Shown here: positions 1 through 11,850 of the stretch, in pieces
Layout: each line of letters starts with the position of its first letter
Numbering within the stretch: position 1 is the first letter of the stretch
Assembly (NCBI GenBank): GCA_022749755.1
Contig: CM040441.1
Span: 5,088,741-5,152,740 of the forward strand
Source of the DNA: Azadirachta indica
Taxonomy: Eukaryota > Streptophyta > Magnoliopsida > Sapindales > Meliaceae
Direction of reading: 5' to 3'
Length of the DNA stretch: 64,000 nt
Notes under the pieces: generated by a model
What the model was told of the DNA's origin: nothing
The model's database searches: none
The model's input: only the letters and a program-made list of their open reading frames with translations
Made by a program: the position numbers and the translations under genes

Positions 1-2
1 GT

Positions 3-540
3 GGAATTCCTGAATGGTTCAACAATCAAAGTCGAGGATCTTCAATAACTATTCAACTGCCACATCTTTGTTGCAATAGAAACTTCGTTGGATTTGCTCT
101 TTGTGCTGTTAGTGCATTTGAAGATAATTTTCATTCTTGTAGGCTGTTTGGAATAAATTGTAAATACCGTTTTGAAAGCAAAAGTGTTGGTGCCACATTC
201 TCGTTAAAGAACACGCCTTTGGTTTTGCCATTTGACGACTACATAATTTATGATTCAGATCATGTCTGTCTTGGGTTTGATCCTTGCTTACCTGATTTTG
301 ACGGCTATACATCTTTCTCATTTGACTTCTACCCTGCCCGCGACAAACAAAAAGTAAAGTTGAAATGTTGAGTGTATAAACATCCCATTGAGAAAAAACC
401 CAACACTTCTAATGTAAACATGTTGCCACCAACTGAAGAGGAATGTAGGAAATTGCATAATCAATTCTATGATGAGGCCGGCAGAAGCGCAATAAAGTTC
501 CTTTCTTTCTCAAATATTTCGTTTCTTGGGGCTTGACTTC
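3..540 (+). pseudogene. C-JID tail of a TNL immune receptor, broken and cut by window edge
   Basis: Frame 3 is open from the window edge to a TGA at 369-371 and aligns codon by codon with the last exon of the TNL at 30463-31080: it carries the C-JID hallmark G-I-P-E-W-F-N-N-Q-S and the C-K-Y-R-F, D-S-D-H-V-C and S-F-S-F-D-F blocks. Relative to that copy, 12 nt are missing around 369 and the frame meets TGA there; similarity continues to about 540 (P-T-E-E-E-C-R-K-L-H-N). C-JID is the post-LRR jelly-roll domain that helps TNLs read effectors. The upstream exons lie outside the window. By family comparison this is a degenerate unit of a tandem TNL cluster. Confidence 0.8.
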
Positions 541-1949
541 AGTTGTTCGGGGAGGCACGATTGAACTTCACGTAAGTTTGGTCATTTAATTATGTTGTAT
601 ACATTAAAGCTTTCTGATTCTATAAAGGATTTGTAGTCACTTGAGAATTAATCACAGTACTCAAGCTTTATTTTTATCCCATGAGGGCTGTTAAAGGTAC
701 GATTAACTTCAGGGAAAGCAAGACCCAATAGAATTTGCAGAGTGGTAGTCAACACTCCATAACAACAAAGTTCTTTGCTTTCTTTATGGAAGTCCAATTT
801 TCTACTTAATTTTTATTTCTTTTATCTGCTTAACTTGTTTGTTTTAAGTCAAATATCTTTTCAAAAAACATTCTTCACAATTGCTGCAAATTGTGGAAAT
901 TGGCATTTAATGCTCTGTTATATTCCTCTTGAAAGTGAAGTTTCTGCAACCTTTTGCCAGCAACTGGTCTTGACGACTATATTTTAGAATTATACCTTAT
1001 TACTTAATCCCACTAATCTGCAAATTTAGTAGATAAGAATTTCTTTTCCACTGTCAAATTTTGATCTGTTTGATCAACTGTACTTCCTTGCAAGTTTCAA
1101 ATCTGTTTATTTTGGTCTGGCATTGGAAACATATATACCAGGAAAGAATATTCACCATTTATCTATCTGAGGTAAGAAATTGATCCTGATGTATATGTAT
1201 TGTCACTTCCCATATCATTTAGTCCTCTGTTTGATTCCTTGTTAGCTGGTATAAGGATAAAATACTCCCGAATGCACCCTACATTTGCTAGCATTTCCAC
1301 GTAAATTATGGTTGTTGTACTAAAAAATCCAATTTTAGAGTTGAGGCCCCGAAGGAAATATCATATCTTATACAATACGGTGATAATTGAGGCATTCACA
1401 TAGTGTTTCCAGTTTGTAGACATCTAATAATTCTAAACAAGATGGGAGTTTTAGCAGAGACCGGAACTGGTTCCAGTTCTTGGCTTCTAAATATTTTAGT
1501 TTTGGCGGGAACTCCCGAGTAATGATTGAAGCAGATTGCAACCTCTCACGGTCAGGATTTCATCTCTCAAGCTGTTTCATACATTCAGGTTGTTGCCTGT
1601 AGTTTCAGCAAATATCACCTATGTTATGTTTTTTAACACCTCAAACAAACCATCCAAAGAAGTGAATTAAAGATGGATAACTTGCAGCAACATAAACAAT
1701 GCAGAAAATTAAGAAGACAGCAGCAAAAACACAGAAAAACAGAGGATTTCGGACAGCTACAATGCAGAATTTTTCTGGGTTGATTTTTTATTTCAGAATC
1801 TAATTTGTCATTACAAAAACACTTTATATACTTCCCACAAGACACTTACGCGTGCCTCAGCTTCATTAGTTGGCTGTAAACATGATAAAATGCTAACTAA
1901 ATGCAAGTAACATTATACTTTGTATGTGAACAGTACCAAGTTTTTCAGC
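541..1949. other. 3' flank of the first TNL unit, no gene seen
   Basis: Bases 541-720 resemble by eye the flank after the intact TNL stop (31081-31270), including the shared string around ACTTGAGAATTAATCACAGTACTCAAGC, so the duplication unit extends beyond the coding region. The rest, to about 1949, is AT-rich; short open frames such as 775-987 have no recognisable content. Confidence 0.5.
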
Positions 1950-2445
1950 ACATTCATATTAACACAGGTAAACTCTCAAAATTGTTTTTCCTTAGATATA
2001 ATGAGGATAAATAGCGGATATCTTGTGGCATTTCAATGATATTACAGCAGCTTAAATCTAGCTCTGTTACAGAAGATAAACCAGATAGCAATGGAGGCAA
2101 TACCAAACCTCTACATCCAGAACACCTAACTGTTCAAGTTCTTTTAATTTTGATACACAGGATGGTAGTTGAATAGTGGCTGAATCATTTGGACAGAGAA
2201 TCTGCAAAGATTTTAAATTCCCCTCGTTTTCTGGCAAATTATCAAGTTTAAATCAACCCGTGTAGTCCAAAGTTGTAAGGGCTACTAGATGTTCAACTGA
2301 AGATGGCAGCTCTTTAATAGCTGTTTGTGCGAGGGAATATAATAAGGCAACTATGTGCAGTTGATCAAAAGACTTATTCTCTCAGGTTTGGGATCTCCAA
2401 GGGGCTTGGATTAATCTTAATTTAGCAAGGACATCCGTATTTTGC
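1950..2445 (-). pseudogene. Inverted LRR fragment of a TNL gene
   Basis: Read on the minus strand, this stretch matches exon 4 (LRR exon) of the TNL at 29160-30389. Legible pieces are T-A-I-K-E-L-P-S-S-V-E-H, then N-L-P-E-N-E-G-N-L-K-S-L, I-Q-L-P-S-C-V-S-K-L-K-E-L-E-Q-L, and, after a frameshift, L-V-L-P-P-L-L-S-G-L-S-S and E-M-P-Q-D-I. Around 2365-2440 the start of that exon is also legible. There are an in-frame TGA after a D-Y-T-G block and at least one frameshift, so it cannot encode a solenoid. It runs opposite to all other TNL pieces here. Confidence 0.75.
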
Positions 2446-3081
2446 TAAAATTTACTAGTTTTGAAAACAGCTCATCAGCCGAATCAACAAAGAAAATATT
2501 TTGCAAGCAGTGAAATCTCTTACAAGAAAAATTTATAATAAAGTGAAAAGACAAAGATAATGTTGATTATATGCTTGGAGTGAAGATTAATTAAACGCCA
2601 ATTCAGTACGATGATCTTCTTATCAGAATCAAGAAACAAGAAAAAACAAATCCAAAATTAATGTGCACAATGACGAACTGAGAGAGTACTTTAATATGAT
2701 TAATTAATGGGGTAAGAACAATTTTGTTTCTCAACTTTATTGAAACAAAAAATCATAACATATTTTAATAATTGTGACAAATTAATCTCTAACTTTAGTG
2801 GTATAACTTTAGTTTCTGTATATTTTAAGAGTGGTGTCTGGATGTTGTTCATTGTCTGATTCCTGAGAAAACACAGCTAAGGAAGACAAAAATTAGTACT
2901 TAATTAGTTGCAAATGCAGTCTCTGATTCCTGAATATGAATTGGTATATAAATAAGGAAGTCCCAGGTTGGTTTTTTATTTCTATTCAAAATTAGATCAA
3001 TGCAAGTAGCTTAAATTTTTTTATATATAATTGTTTGGGAAAATACTTAAGCACAATGCACTTAACATCAAAAGAGCATAG
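2446..3081. other. AT-rich spacer, nothing recognised
   Basis: I see no coding-like frame, RNA gene or clear repeat between the inverted LRR fragment and the LTR element. Confidence 0.4.
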
Positions 3082-3361
3082 TGTCACGGTACGAAAGATC
3101 GCATATTGGTTGGGTGTGTTAGGGTGTGACAGCTCAAGCACATTGATGTTTCATGGTGCAAAGTCGGCTTTGCTCCCAAGGGCTATTACGTAGAGGGGAT
3201 TTAGACCACCCCTACCCGAACTGGTCGGGGACTGAAGTCGTCCTCTTGATGAGGCTGAGGCAGCCCAAAACCAGTTAGATATGCGATGTGCTAGTAAAGC
3301 TTACCCTCGACACGGGAGTCTATGAGGGTGCCGCACGTGCCGCTCCGCTAGGCACGTGACA
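3082..3361 (+). repeat. 5' LTR of the TRIM-like element
   Basis: Starts TG and ends CA inside a short inverted repeat (TGTCAC / GTGACA). It differs from the 3' copy at scattered positions, so the insertion is not recent. Confidence 0.88.
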
Positions 3362-3838
3362 AATGGTATCAGAGTAAGAACGAGAATTTTCGCAAAATCT
3401 CGCTACGTTCTTGACTCCTGTGGGAATCCACCGAGATGGCCGAGGATAATAGTTCGCAAGATTGGGCGAGGGAAAGCGGGGTGCCTATTGTGTAACCTTT
3501 CGCCACACTGCCTTGAATGTAGGCATGCTCGCACCACGTGTGTGTCCCGCGATATGGGATCTTCCTGGGGGGAAGATGAGCATAGTGGTTTGAAAGGCAA
3601 TCGCATAGCCTCATCTACACCAAGCACTGCTATCACCTTGCGCCGAGGATGGCGTGCCCGCACGACTTGTTATTACCGTGTTCTCTTTATGGGAGTCTCC
3701 CTAGCTTCCAGGGGAGATGGACGTTATGAGTGGAGCGGTATATAGGGTAGGACCTCGATGGTCTACCAATTGAGCTGGCAAAAAATTTGAAGATGGCCAC
3801 GTGCACGAGGACGTGCACAATTTTCGATGGGGGAGAAT

Positions 3839-4117
3839 GTCACGGCACGAGAGATTACATATTGGTTGGGTGTGTTAGGGTGTGACAGCTCAAGCACATT
3901 GATGTTTCATAGTGTAAAATCGGCTTTGGTCCCAAGGGCTATTATGTAGAGGGGACTTAGACCACCCCTACCCGAACTGGTCGGGGACTGAAGCCGTCCT
4001 CCTGATGAAGCCGAGGCAGGCCGAAACCAGTTAGATATGCGACGCGCTAACAAGACTTACCCTCGACACGGGGGTTTATGAGGGTGCCGCATGTACCGCT
4101 CCACTGAGCACGTGACA
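3839..4117 (+). repeat. 3' LTR of the TRIM-like element
   Basis: Same ends as the 5' copy and preceded directly by the polypurine tract. It has diverged by scattered substitutions. Confidence 0.88.
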
Positions 4118-5474
4118 ATAATCTACACGATTGGAAAATATCTTCACTCGTGGTCAGGTATCATATTATCCCCGAGGTGACAAATTTCAGACTGAGTAAA
4201 GTTCTGGCATCAAAGAAGATTCGAGATTGGGCAAAAAATACAGTCTAGATAAGGTAATAAAATACAACCCGACCATAAATCACATGGGTAATGGGAATCA
4301 ACTACAAATTTCTTCCAATTACCACCCATCATCCAACTTTCCATCGTGGGTTGTTATGGCTGGAAACAACTATCATGATTGACCCATGAATCTATAAAAT
4401 CTCAGCGGTTTGAAGAACAAGGTACGTACTTTGAACTAAGGTAAAACTTTATCAAATTTTCATCACGCTCAAACTTTTTGCTCTTTAGTAATTTACTAAC
4501 TTAAACATCGGAGATCACACATCAGGAAGACCACTTATCTCTCTGACCATTGTTGTGTTACATGCAAGAAAGAATTCTCGGAAGACTTGAAGATTGTTAC
4601 TTTGTTGTTTGAGGTTGAAGAGGGCAATTTTTCGGTGTCAATAATAATTGATTTCGGGGTCAACGTTTATAATGAAATTCAATGCAAGGCAGCCGACCAT
4701 ATAAATTTTTTATAATTATTAATTACTTGGAATTTATATAATTAGAAATGATAAGATCAGAGAGGGAAAAATATAACATGCTATAAGAAAAAAAATAATA
4801 ATTAAGTACAATCCAATGAGACCCTCCACGAAAATCTCAGCAAATTTTAAGAAAAGGAGACAGAAAGTCAGATATATATAGAAAAATTTAATGGATGAAT
4901 TACGTAGATTAGTCCGATCTGAGCTTTATTTTTGCCCGACCACGAGAACACGGGAGGCAAAGATTTATATCGTCTGGCTGAGGATAATTTGCCTGAAGCA
5001 TACTGTTATACCTGGCCTCGGGTGGGTGGCTGTCACCCTGACCTCAACCGTGTGCTGAGGCGTTCTGTGCAACATGTATTGCCCCAGGTAATTTCCCAAA
5101 CAGATATATCATTTCAGGTTTTCGTTCTCTTCTTCGAACTAATTTCTCCCTGCTGCATGCATGCGTCTCCACCTTACTCTATATTAATTGTCGTGCATTT
5201 TCATTAGTATGGGAATTCTGAAAGAACTTAGTACATCGCTAATATCCCTAATTTAATTTCAGGGGTTCTGTAATCTCACGATTTAATACCACTGTCTCCA
5301 CGAGGTGTGTTTGAATCACTGGCAACTAGCAGAATATAGCACTTCCTATATATATATATATATATATATATATTATGATTTTTAAATCTCTGTTAATTTC
5401 ATTCTAGGGTTATAAATTTATTATTACAAAGAAAATTATAAGTTGAATCAACCAGCGACAAACTAATCACCCAC
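4118..5474. other. Intergenic stretch with one unrecognised open frame
   Basis: The only notable frame is 4932-5207 on plus (91 codons). Its first half is richer in G and C than the surroundings and is followed by CAGGTAATT, a plausible splice donor near 5087, so a stranded exon is possible. I recognise no domain. A (TA)n run lies at about 5347-5372. Confidence 0.3.
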
Positions 5475-5490
5475 AGAATATATATTTTAG

Positions 5491-6582
5491 CATTTTTAGA
5501 ATTCTTTTTTCCCCTTAAGGTTTATGTAAATACCCCATTACCCCCCTGACGTTTAAAAATTTATCCATTAGGTCCATTTACTAACTTAAATAATGGTAAA
5601 TTTGCACTTTTACTATAATAACACTCCCATCAAATTTATTTTTATTATTTTATTATATATAACTACTTTTAATTAATAATTAAAAAGAATTACCACGGTT
5701 CATCATTGTTGCTATCGTTTGCAGGCATCATTCGTCCATCACCCATTGGCACAGTCCGTCCACTGCCTACCACCCGACTCTGGTGACTATGAACTATTTG
5801 GATTTTCATGAACACCACTAGAATTCTCACTCAATACTTTACGCTTCAATACCATTATTATCATCGTTTGACCAGCCATTTGCCTTAAATATAAAGTTGA
5901 ATATTTGAAAATTAAATATTCAACTTCAGAGTTACGACAAACGGCTAGTTAAATGGTCTTGATAATAATATCATTGTGTAGAGTATTGAACAAGGATTCT
6001 AATAGTGTTCACAAAAACCTAAATGATTGATGGTCACCAGCGATAGGCAACAATCAACAGCAGTAATTTTTTAATTATTAATTAAAAGTAATATTATATA
6101 ACAAAATAATAAAAATAAGTATTATATAATTAATATTTCATAGTACAATCACACACTAAATATAATTCTACATTAAATTTTATTATTTTATTATTTTATT
6201 ATTTGTTTTAATTTTATGATTTACTTTTTTATTAATTTAATGATTTAGCGATTTATTATTTATTATTTTGTTAATTTTATTATTTATTGTTAATTTTATG
6301 ATTTATTTATTTATTTGTTAATTTTATGATCTGTTATTTATAATTTTGTTTATTTTATTATTCATTATTAGTTTATAATTTATTTATTTATTTATTTATT
6401 TATTGTTTTTTTAATTCAATAACTTAAAAATAGAATTTTACTATGCATTATGGTGCTTAATTATCATTTTACCCCTAAAATCTAAAATTTACCGTAGAAG
6501 GACTTGATGGTTAAATTTTTACTGTCAAGTGTAATGGGGTATTTGCAAAAACAATAAGAGGAAAAAGGGAATTTGCCCTTTT
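5491..6582. mobile_element. Long foldback (inverted-repeat) element flanked by a 16-bp direct repeat
   Basis: The two halves are imperfect reverse complements. The outer arms share the stretch containing AAATACCCCATTAC (left about 5528, right complement near 6540), the middle arms share a segment with TTCATGAACACCACTAGAATTC (left about 5796) and its counterpart near 6010, and the centre is the hairpin around 5895-5930. Right-arm AT expansion (6180-6410) makes the arms unequal. The 16-bp AGAATATATATTTTAG sits immediately outside both ends (5475-5490 and 6583-6598). There is no transposase. Long terminal inverted repeats suggest a non-autonomous foldback or Mutator-like element. A one-arm relative is at 24960-25515. 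Confidence 0.72.
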
Positions 6583-6598
6583 AGAATATATATTTTAG

Positions 6599-7444
6599 AA
6601 TTTTTTTAAATAAAGGAAAAGAACTTATAGTCCTTAAAATATTGTCATATATATATATATATATATTTTAGTTCTAAAAATTGAAAATTTTCTATTTAAT
6701 TTTTATTTAATAGTGGTAATGTACTCATAATTTTTATAGGTAGCGATAATTTCCAAAAATTATGACAAAAAGAGTCCTACTTATTTTAAACACTTGATTA
6801 AGACTTCATCAAGAGTTAAATAGATAATTTTTAAACTATGGAAATTAAAATATATATTAGTTTAAAGACCAAACTCTTTATTACCTAAAACAAATTTTGT
6901 ATATTTCTTGATGCCAAATTTGTTTGTCTCGACTTCAAACTACAAAATTCTTGTATTTAGATTGAGGGATGTTGACGTTTGCCTATAAAACAAACAAAGT
7001 CAGAGAAATAGCCAACTTGCCCAGGGTATGCACTCCGATGATTAAGTCAGTTGGTTTGCTTGAGAGGAAAAAAAGAATTTAGCAACGTTTTTACTAGGAT
7101 TCAATGTACGTACCTTCCCTTCTCAACGCTAGGGTTTTATAGATGTTGAGGGTAACTATCTTTAACTATTTCTCCGGCCACGTTTCATGTTCTTCCATGA
7201 TGATTGAAAGTAGGGAAGACGAGTGGTCAGTGGATAGAGTGCGTGGCAAAATTTTTGTTGCCCACGTCGAGCCAGTTCGAGTGATATTTTATGCTCGACT
7301 TGTTCCAGTTATCCTCATCGTGGCGAAGACCCTGGGTTTCGCTGACCTAAATATGCTATCCGGTTTTAAGGGATTATCGAACCTAACCACACGCCGTCAA
7401 CATTTCACGTTATTGAGTTTTCTATTTTGACTTGACTTAGACTT
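6599..7444. other. Spacer upstream of the broken TNL, no gene supported
   Basis: It holds a (TA)n run at 6643-6665. The stretch 7020-7435 has higher GC and a 95-codon plus frame (7143-7430) without recognisable domain; it could be an old transposon piece. There is no counterpart upstream of the intact TNL at 26697, so it was inserted or lost in one copy. Confidence 0.3.
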
Positions 7445-7613
7445 GCAATTCTCAGAAATTTCCAAGAAACACAAAAGGCAAAGACAGCAGCAAAAAATTA
7501 AAGAAAATTAAAGTCTGTTTAAAAGATTAAAGCTCCAATTTCATTGTCTTCTTCATCTACATACTATACTCTTACTTTCAATCTACTCTCAAGCATCTCT
7601 ATCTCTTTCAGTC
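7445..7613 (+). promoter_or_regulatory. TNL 5' leader region, conserved with the second TNL
   Basis: The 170 bases before the ATG align by eye with 26697-26873: shared CAGAAATTT, AGACAGCAGCA, ATTAAAGCTCC and CTACTCTCAAGCATCTCT blocks. Such conservation marks the old 5' UTR or proximal promoter of the duplicated receptor. I cannot place a TATA box. Confidence 0.5.
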
Positions 7614-10600
7614 ATGGCTTCATCTTCATCTTCATCGTCTTCTTCTTGCAATTATTAAGTCTTCCGAAGTTTTAGAGGGGAGGATACCCGTGAGACTTTT
7701 ACTAGCCATTTCTTTTATGGCTTGCATCAGAAAAAAGTGAAGACGTTCTTTGATGAAGATCTTAAGAGAGGAAATGAGATTTTTCCTACCTTTTGAATGC
7801 AATTGAAGCCTAAAAAATTGCAATAATTATTTTCTCTCAAGACTATGCCTCTTCTAAATGGTGTTTGGATGAACTCATCAAGATTCTTGAATGCAAGAAA
7901 TTAAATGGCCAAATTGTTATGCCTGTTTTCTACCGTGTTTATCCATCTGATGTGCGGAAGCAGAGTGGAAGGTTTGGAAAGGCCTTTACTGAGCATGCAG
8001 TAAGTTTCAAGAAAATACTAGAAAAGGTTCAAAAATGGAGGGACGCATTGATAGAAGCATTTCATTTATCTAGACATGAATCCATCAAATTCTGGTAAGA
8101 ATCTCATCTGTATCTTCTATTAATTAGGAAAGGAACAGTGTGTAATTTTCGTAGTTCTTTCTCCATTGTTTTAGCTCGTTTTCTTTTATTTTCATAATTG
8201 CAAGGCTTGAGGTAGAACTTGTGGATGCAATTGTCAAAGATGTTTTGGAGAAATTAGAAGATATAATCATCTCAACCGATTTTGATGGTCTTGTTGGAAT
8301 AAATTCACAAATTGACCAAAGTTAAGTCACTCCTATGTATTGGATTGTAAGATTTTTGAATCATCGAAATTTGGGGCATGGGCGGTATAGGTAAAACAAC
8401 TCTTGCTGAAGCTATTTTTAAGCAATATTATAGAGATTTTGAAGGGAAGTGTTTCATGGTAAATGTGAGACAAAAAACACAACAGGAGAGTAGATTGGAA
8501 CATCTACAAAAGCAAGTATTTTCATATTTATTAGATGAAAATTTAGAGAAAGAAGGTCCCAATATACCATATTATACTAAGGAAAGGCTCCAACGCATAA
8601 AGGTTATCACTATTCTTGATGATGTAGAGGGCTTAAAGGATTGAGTTTAGGAAGTAGAATCATCATAACCACTAGAGATAGAAGTGTGCTTGATAATTAC
8701 GGCGTGGAGTATATATATAAGGTTGAAAATTTGGAAAACAATGAAGCTCTTGAACTTTTCTGTAATAATGCATTTGGAAGAAACTCTTGCCCTCAAAATC
8801 TTATGGTGCTGGCTGAGAAGGTAGTAGATTATGCAAAAGGCAACCCCCTAACACTTAAAGTGTTAGGTTCCTCCCTTAAAGAGAGGACCATACCATATTG
8901 GGAAAATGTACTAGACAACTTGAAACAGATTTCTAATCCCCGTATTTATTATGTGTTAAAAATCTGTTATGACAAATTAAACCTAAAACTAAAGAACATA
9001 TTTCTTGACATTGCGTATTTCTTTAGAGGATATGATAAAGATCATGTGACATCAATTGCTGATGATCGTAGTTTAATGCATTATGAGTTGAATGTCTTGG
9101 TTTATAAATCACTCCTAACAATATCATGCAATAACTAGAACTGCATGATTTGTTACAAGAGATGGGTCAAGAATCGTTTGCAAGAATTAGACATTGAGCC
9201 AAGAAAATATAGTAGATTATGGTATCATGAGGATATATGTCACGCCTTAAACAAAAATAAGGTAATCTAGAGTTTAATTAATATTCTTTGTTTCTTTTAA
9301 ATTTTTTATGTGTTGGATAAATAATCAGGCCATGCACACCTCCTTTTATGAATTTAAAACAATTTTACAAATTTTTTAAATAATTTGTGCAATTTTTCTT
9401 TTTTGTTCTTTTTATTTTCAGGGGACCAATTCAATTAAAGGCATATGCTTGGACTTGTCAAAAATAAGAGATATAAATTTAGATTTTAGAGCCTTTGCAA
9501 ATATGTCCAATCTAAGAATGCTGAAAGTTTATCTGCCAAAACAATTTGGCTTTCTAGATATGTTCTCTAAACTGCATTTTTATGAAGGTCTTGAATATTT
9601 TTCTCATGAATTGAGATATCTCTATTGGCATGGATATCCTTTGAGTATGTTGCCAATGAATTTCAAACTGAAAAATCTTGTAGTAAAGTTGAACAACTCT
9701 GGGAAGGACAAAAGGTATTGCATTCTACCAAATTATTAATATGCTTTTTTGTTTGAAATTTAATTGTGGAATTTGTTGATGCAAATTTGTTTGATTAATT
9801 GTTTACATATTTCTACAGGAAGCTTTCAAGTTAAAATATATTGATCTCCAGCACTCTCAATGTCTCACTAAATTTCCGGATCCTTTACAAATCCCAAATC
9901 TTGAAAGAATAAATCTTTTGAATTGTGTTAAGTTGCCTTCCATTCCTTCATCAATTCAGAATTTCAACAACCTTGGTATTTTGTGTTTGAAACATTGCAC
10001 CAGTCTTAGTTACTTTCCGGGCAATATTTATTTTAGATCTCCAATAACCATTGATTTCCCCTTCACTGATCTCACAAAATTTCCAAGGATTTCAGGGAAG
10101 GTAACAGAGCTAACTTTAGTAGGGACAAGAATACAAGAAGTTCCCCCATCGATTGAGAGCCTAACAGCTCTTGAAAAGTTAGATCTGACATTTTCTAGGT
10201 TGCAGATTCTTTCAACTGGCATTTGTAAATTGAAATCTCTCCGTGAACTTACGCTTAATTATTGCCCAATCAAGAATTTACCAGAGATCTTAGAGAAAAT
10301 GGAATGTTTAGAATGTATTGGTTTAAATTCCACACGTATTAAACAGTTGCCATCTTCAATAGAAAATGTACAAGGACTTAAAATTTTGAGCTTGATGGAT
10401 TGCTCTAAATTGAAGAGTTTGCCGGATAACTTGGGGAATTTGAAATCGTTGAAGTTCATTTATGGAAAGAGATCAGCCATCTATCAATTACCATCCTCTA
10501 TCACATATTTAAAGCAACTGGAGCAACTTTCACTTTCTGGATGCAAAGGTTTGGTAGTGCCTTCATTGTCAGGCTTATCTTCTTTAAAAAACCTGGAATT

Positions 10601-11850
10601 AGATGATTGGGACGTAAAGGAAATGCCAGAAGATATTGGTTGCCTGTCATCGTTGGAAAGGTTAAATCTACAAGGAAATTATTTCGAAACTTTACCTTTA
10701 AGTATCAAACAACTGTCCAAGCTAAGAGAACTTATCTTGAGAAACTGCATGATGCTTCAATCATTACCAGAGCTTCCACTCTGTCCATTTCGTTTAGAAG
10801 CAACGAATTGCGAAATACTTCAATGTTTGCCGGAGCTTCCATCACATCTGGAAGAATTAGATTCATCCGTCCTGGACCACTTTTGCCAATGCTACTTCCA
10901 TAATAAGGATGCCATGCAGATGAAGCTAAACTTGAGTAATTGCCCAAAATTATGCGACATTACTTCGGACTCACAATTATGGATTCAGCATATGGCGATT
11001 GCATCTCAGACAATTTTATGAAAAGGTATGTAATTATTCTCTATCTCTATATATATCTTTCTTTTTGTTACATCAAAATTCAAGATATATATATATATAT
11101 TAATTGCAGGAAATTCCTGTACCCTATGGAGTTATCATTTGTTTACCTGAAAGCGAATTCCTCTTTGGTTCAGCAACCGAAACTTAGGATCTTCAACACA
11201 AATTAAACAGTCAGAACTCTGTTGTGAAAGAAACTTCATTGGATTTGCTGATAAGTTTGTTGTGAGAGATGTCACTGACGAGGATTATGCAGTTATATGC
11301 AAATATCGTTTTAAAACTGAGACTTTTTCTAAAACCAATCATGCTGATAGGCATTTTGTTTTCCAGAACCGTTTAGTTGACGAGTGCAAGTCTCCAGATC
11401 AGCGTCATATGTATCTTGTATTTGAACCCTGTTCGATTGTTGGGCTGTCTGAGAGTGTCTCATTTCATTTCTCCATTGAGTCTTCGCTCAAATCACGAGA
11501 AAGGCAGCCAAAGTTGGAATGTTGTGAGGTGTATCCACTATATGCACACCCTATTAAGACCAAACCCAACAGTTTTACTGTAAACATGTTTCCAAGTAAA
11601 AACAAAGGCAGGAAATAGCATAAGGAATTTCAGAGTAAGGAAAGCGCGGGTGCAACTACCACCGAAGTTGAAGTACCGGCAGATCTGACAAGAAGGAAAT
11701 CAACATTCCTCAGCAACAAATTCCATAATGAATTTCAGGATGAGGCAACCACGAGTGCAACTACCACCGAAGTTGAAGTATCCACAGATTCGACTAGAAG
11801 GAAATCAACAGTCATCTGCTACGAACTTAGTTTCTTTCAATGTTTAGTTT
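7614..11850 (+). pseudogene. TIR-NB-ARC-LRR immune receptor pseudogene (five former exons)
   Basis: Exons by comparison with the TNL at 26874: 7614-8094 (TIR), 8215-9261 (NB-ARC), 9422-9714, 9819-11025 (LRR), 11110-about 11850 (C-JID); all introns keep GT-AG. Legible motifs are P-loop G-M-G-G-I-G-K-T-T-L (about 8380), kinase-2 I-L-D-D-V (8613), G-S-R-I-I-I-T-T-R-D, G-N-P-L-T-L-K-V-L-G, F-L-D-I-A-Y-F-F-R-G and many L-x-x-L-x-L repeats. Lesions: TAA at codon 14 (N-Y-stop, near 7656), frameshift near 7790, frameshift with TAA near 8320, about 30 nt lost after kinase-2 with TGA at 8642, frameshift at the MHD region (9138), 19 nt lost in exon 3 (about 9680), TGA at 11019, a 1-nt loss near 11155 and TAG at 11616 replacing a Leu codon. 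It clearly cannot make a receptor. Confidence 0.9.
11625..11810 (+). repeat. In-frame 105-bp tandem duplication in the TNL tail
   Basis: Two copies start at 11625 and 11730, both opening GAATTTCAG and sharing GTGCAACTACCACCGAAGTTGAAGTA and AGAAGGAAATCAACA. The period of 105 is a multiple of three. The intact TNL has a single copy of the equivalent S-A-T-T-V-G tail near 30960-31010. Confidence 0.8.

Larger units (their letters stand above)
3082..4117 (+). mobile_element. TRIM-like non-autonomous LTR retrotransposon with two LTRs
   Basis: Two near-identical direct repeats, 3082-3361 (280 bp) and 3839-4117 (279 bp), each begin TGTCACGG and end CACGTGACA. Two bases after the first comes TGGTATCAGAG (3364-3374), a primer-binding site for initiator methionine tRNA; just before the second is a purine tract GGGGGAGAA (3830-3838). 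The interior is only about 480 bp, with no gag or pol; the 129-residue frame at 3356-3745 has no recognisable domain and is probably chance. Size and structure match TRIM elements, which need enzymes from an autonomous partner. No exact 5-bp target duplication is visible (CATAG before, ATAAT after), so flanks may have decayed. The LTRs do not look like 5S-rRNA-bearing Cassandra. Confidence 0.9.

Noticed and set aside
3356..3745. 129-codon frame, and two overlapping minus frames, in the TRIM-like element
   Set aside because: They begin inside the LTR or PBS, lack gag/pol features and overlap on both strands; GC-rich DNA gives such frames by chance.
3082..4117. Cassandra TRIM (5S-rRNA-bearing LTRs)
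   Set aside because: I looked for the 5S internal promoter blocks in the LTR and did not find them.
7143..7430. 95-codon plus frame upstream of the broken TNL
   Set aside because: No domain, no counterpart before the other TNL; GC-rich filler is the simpler reading.
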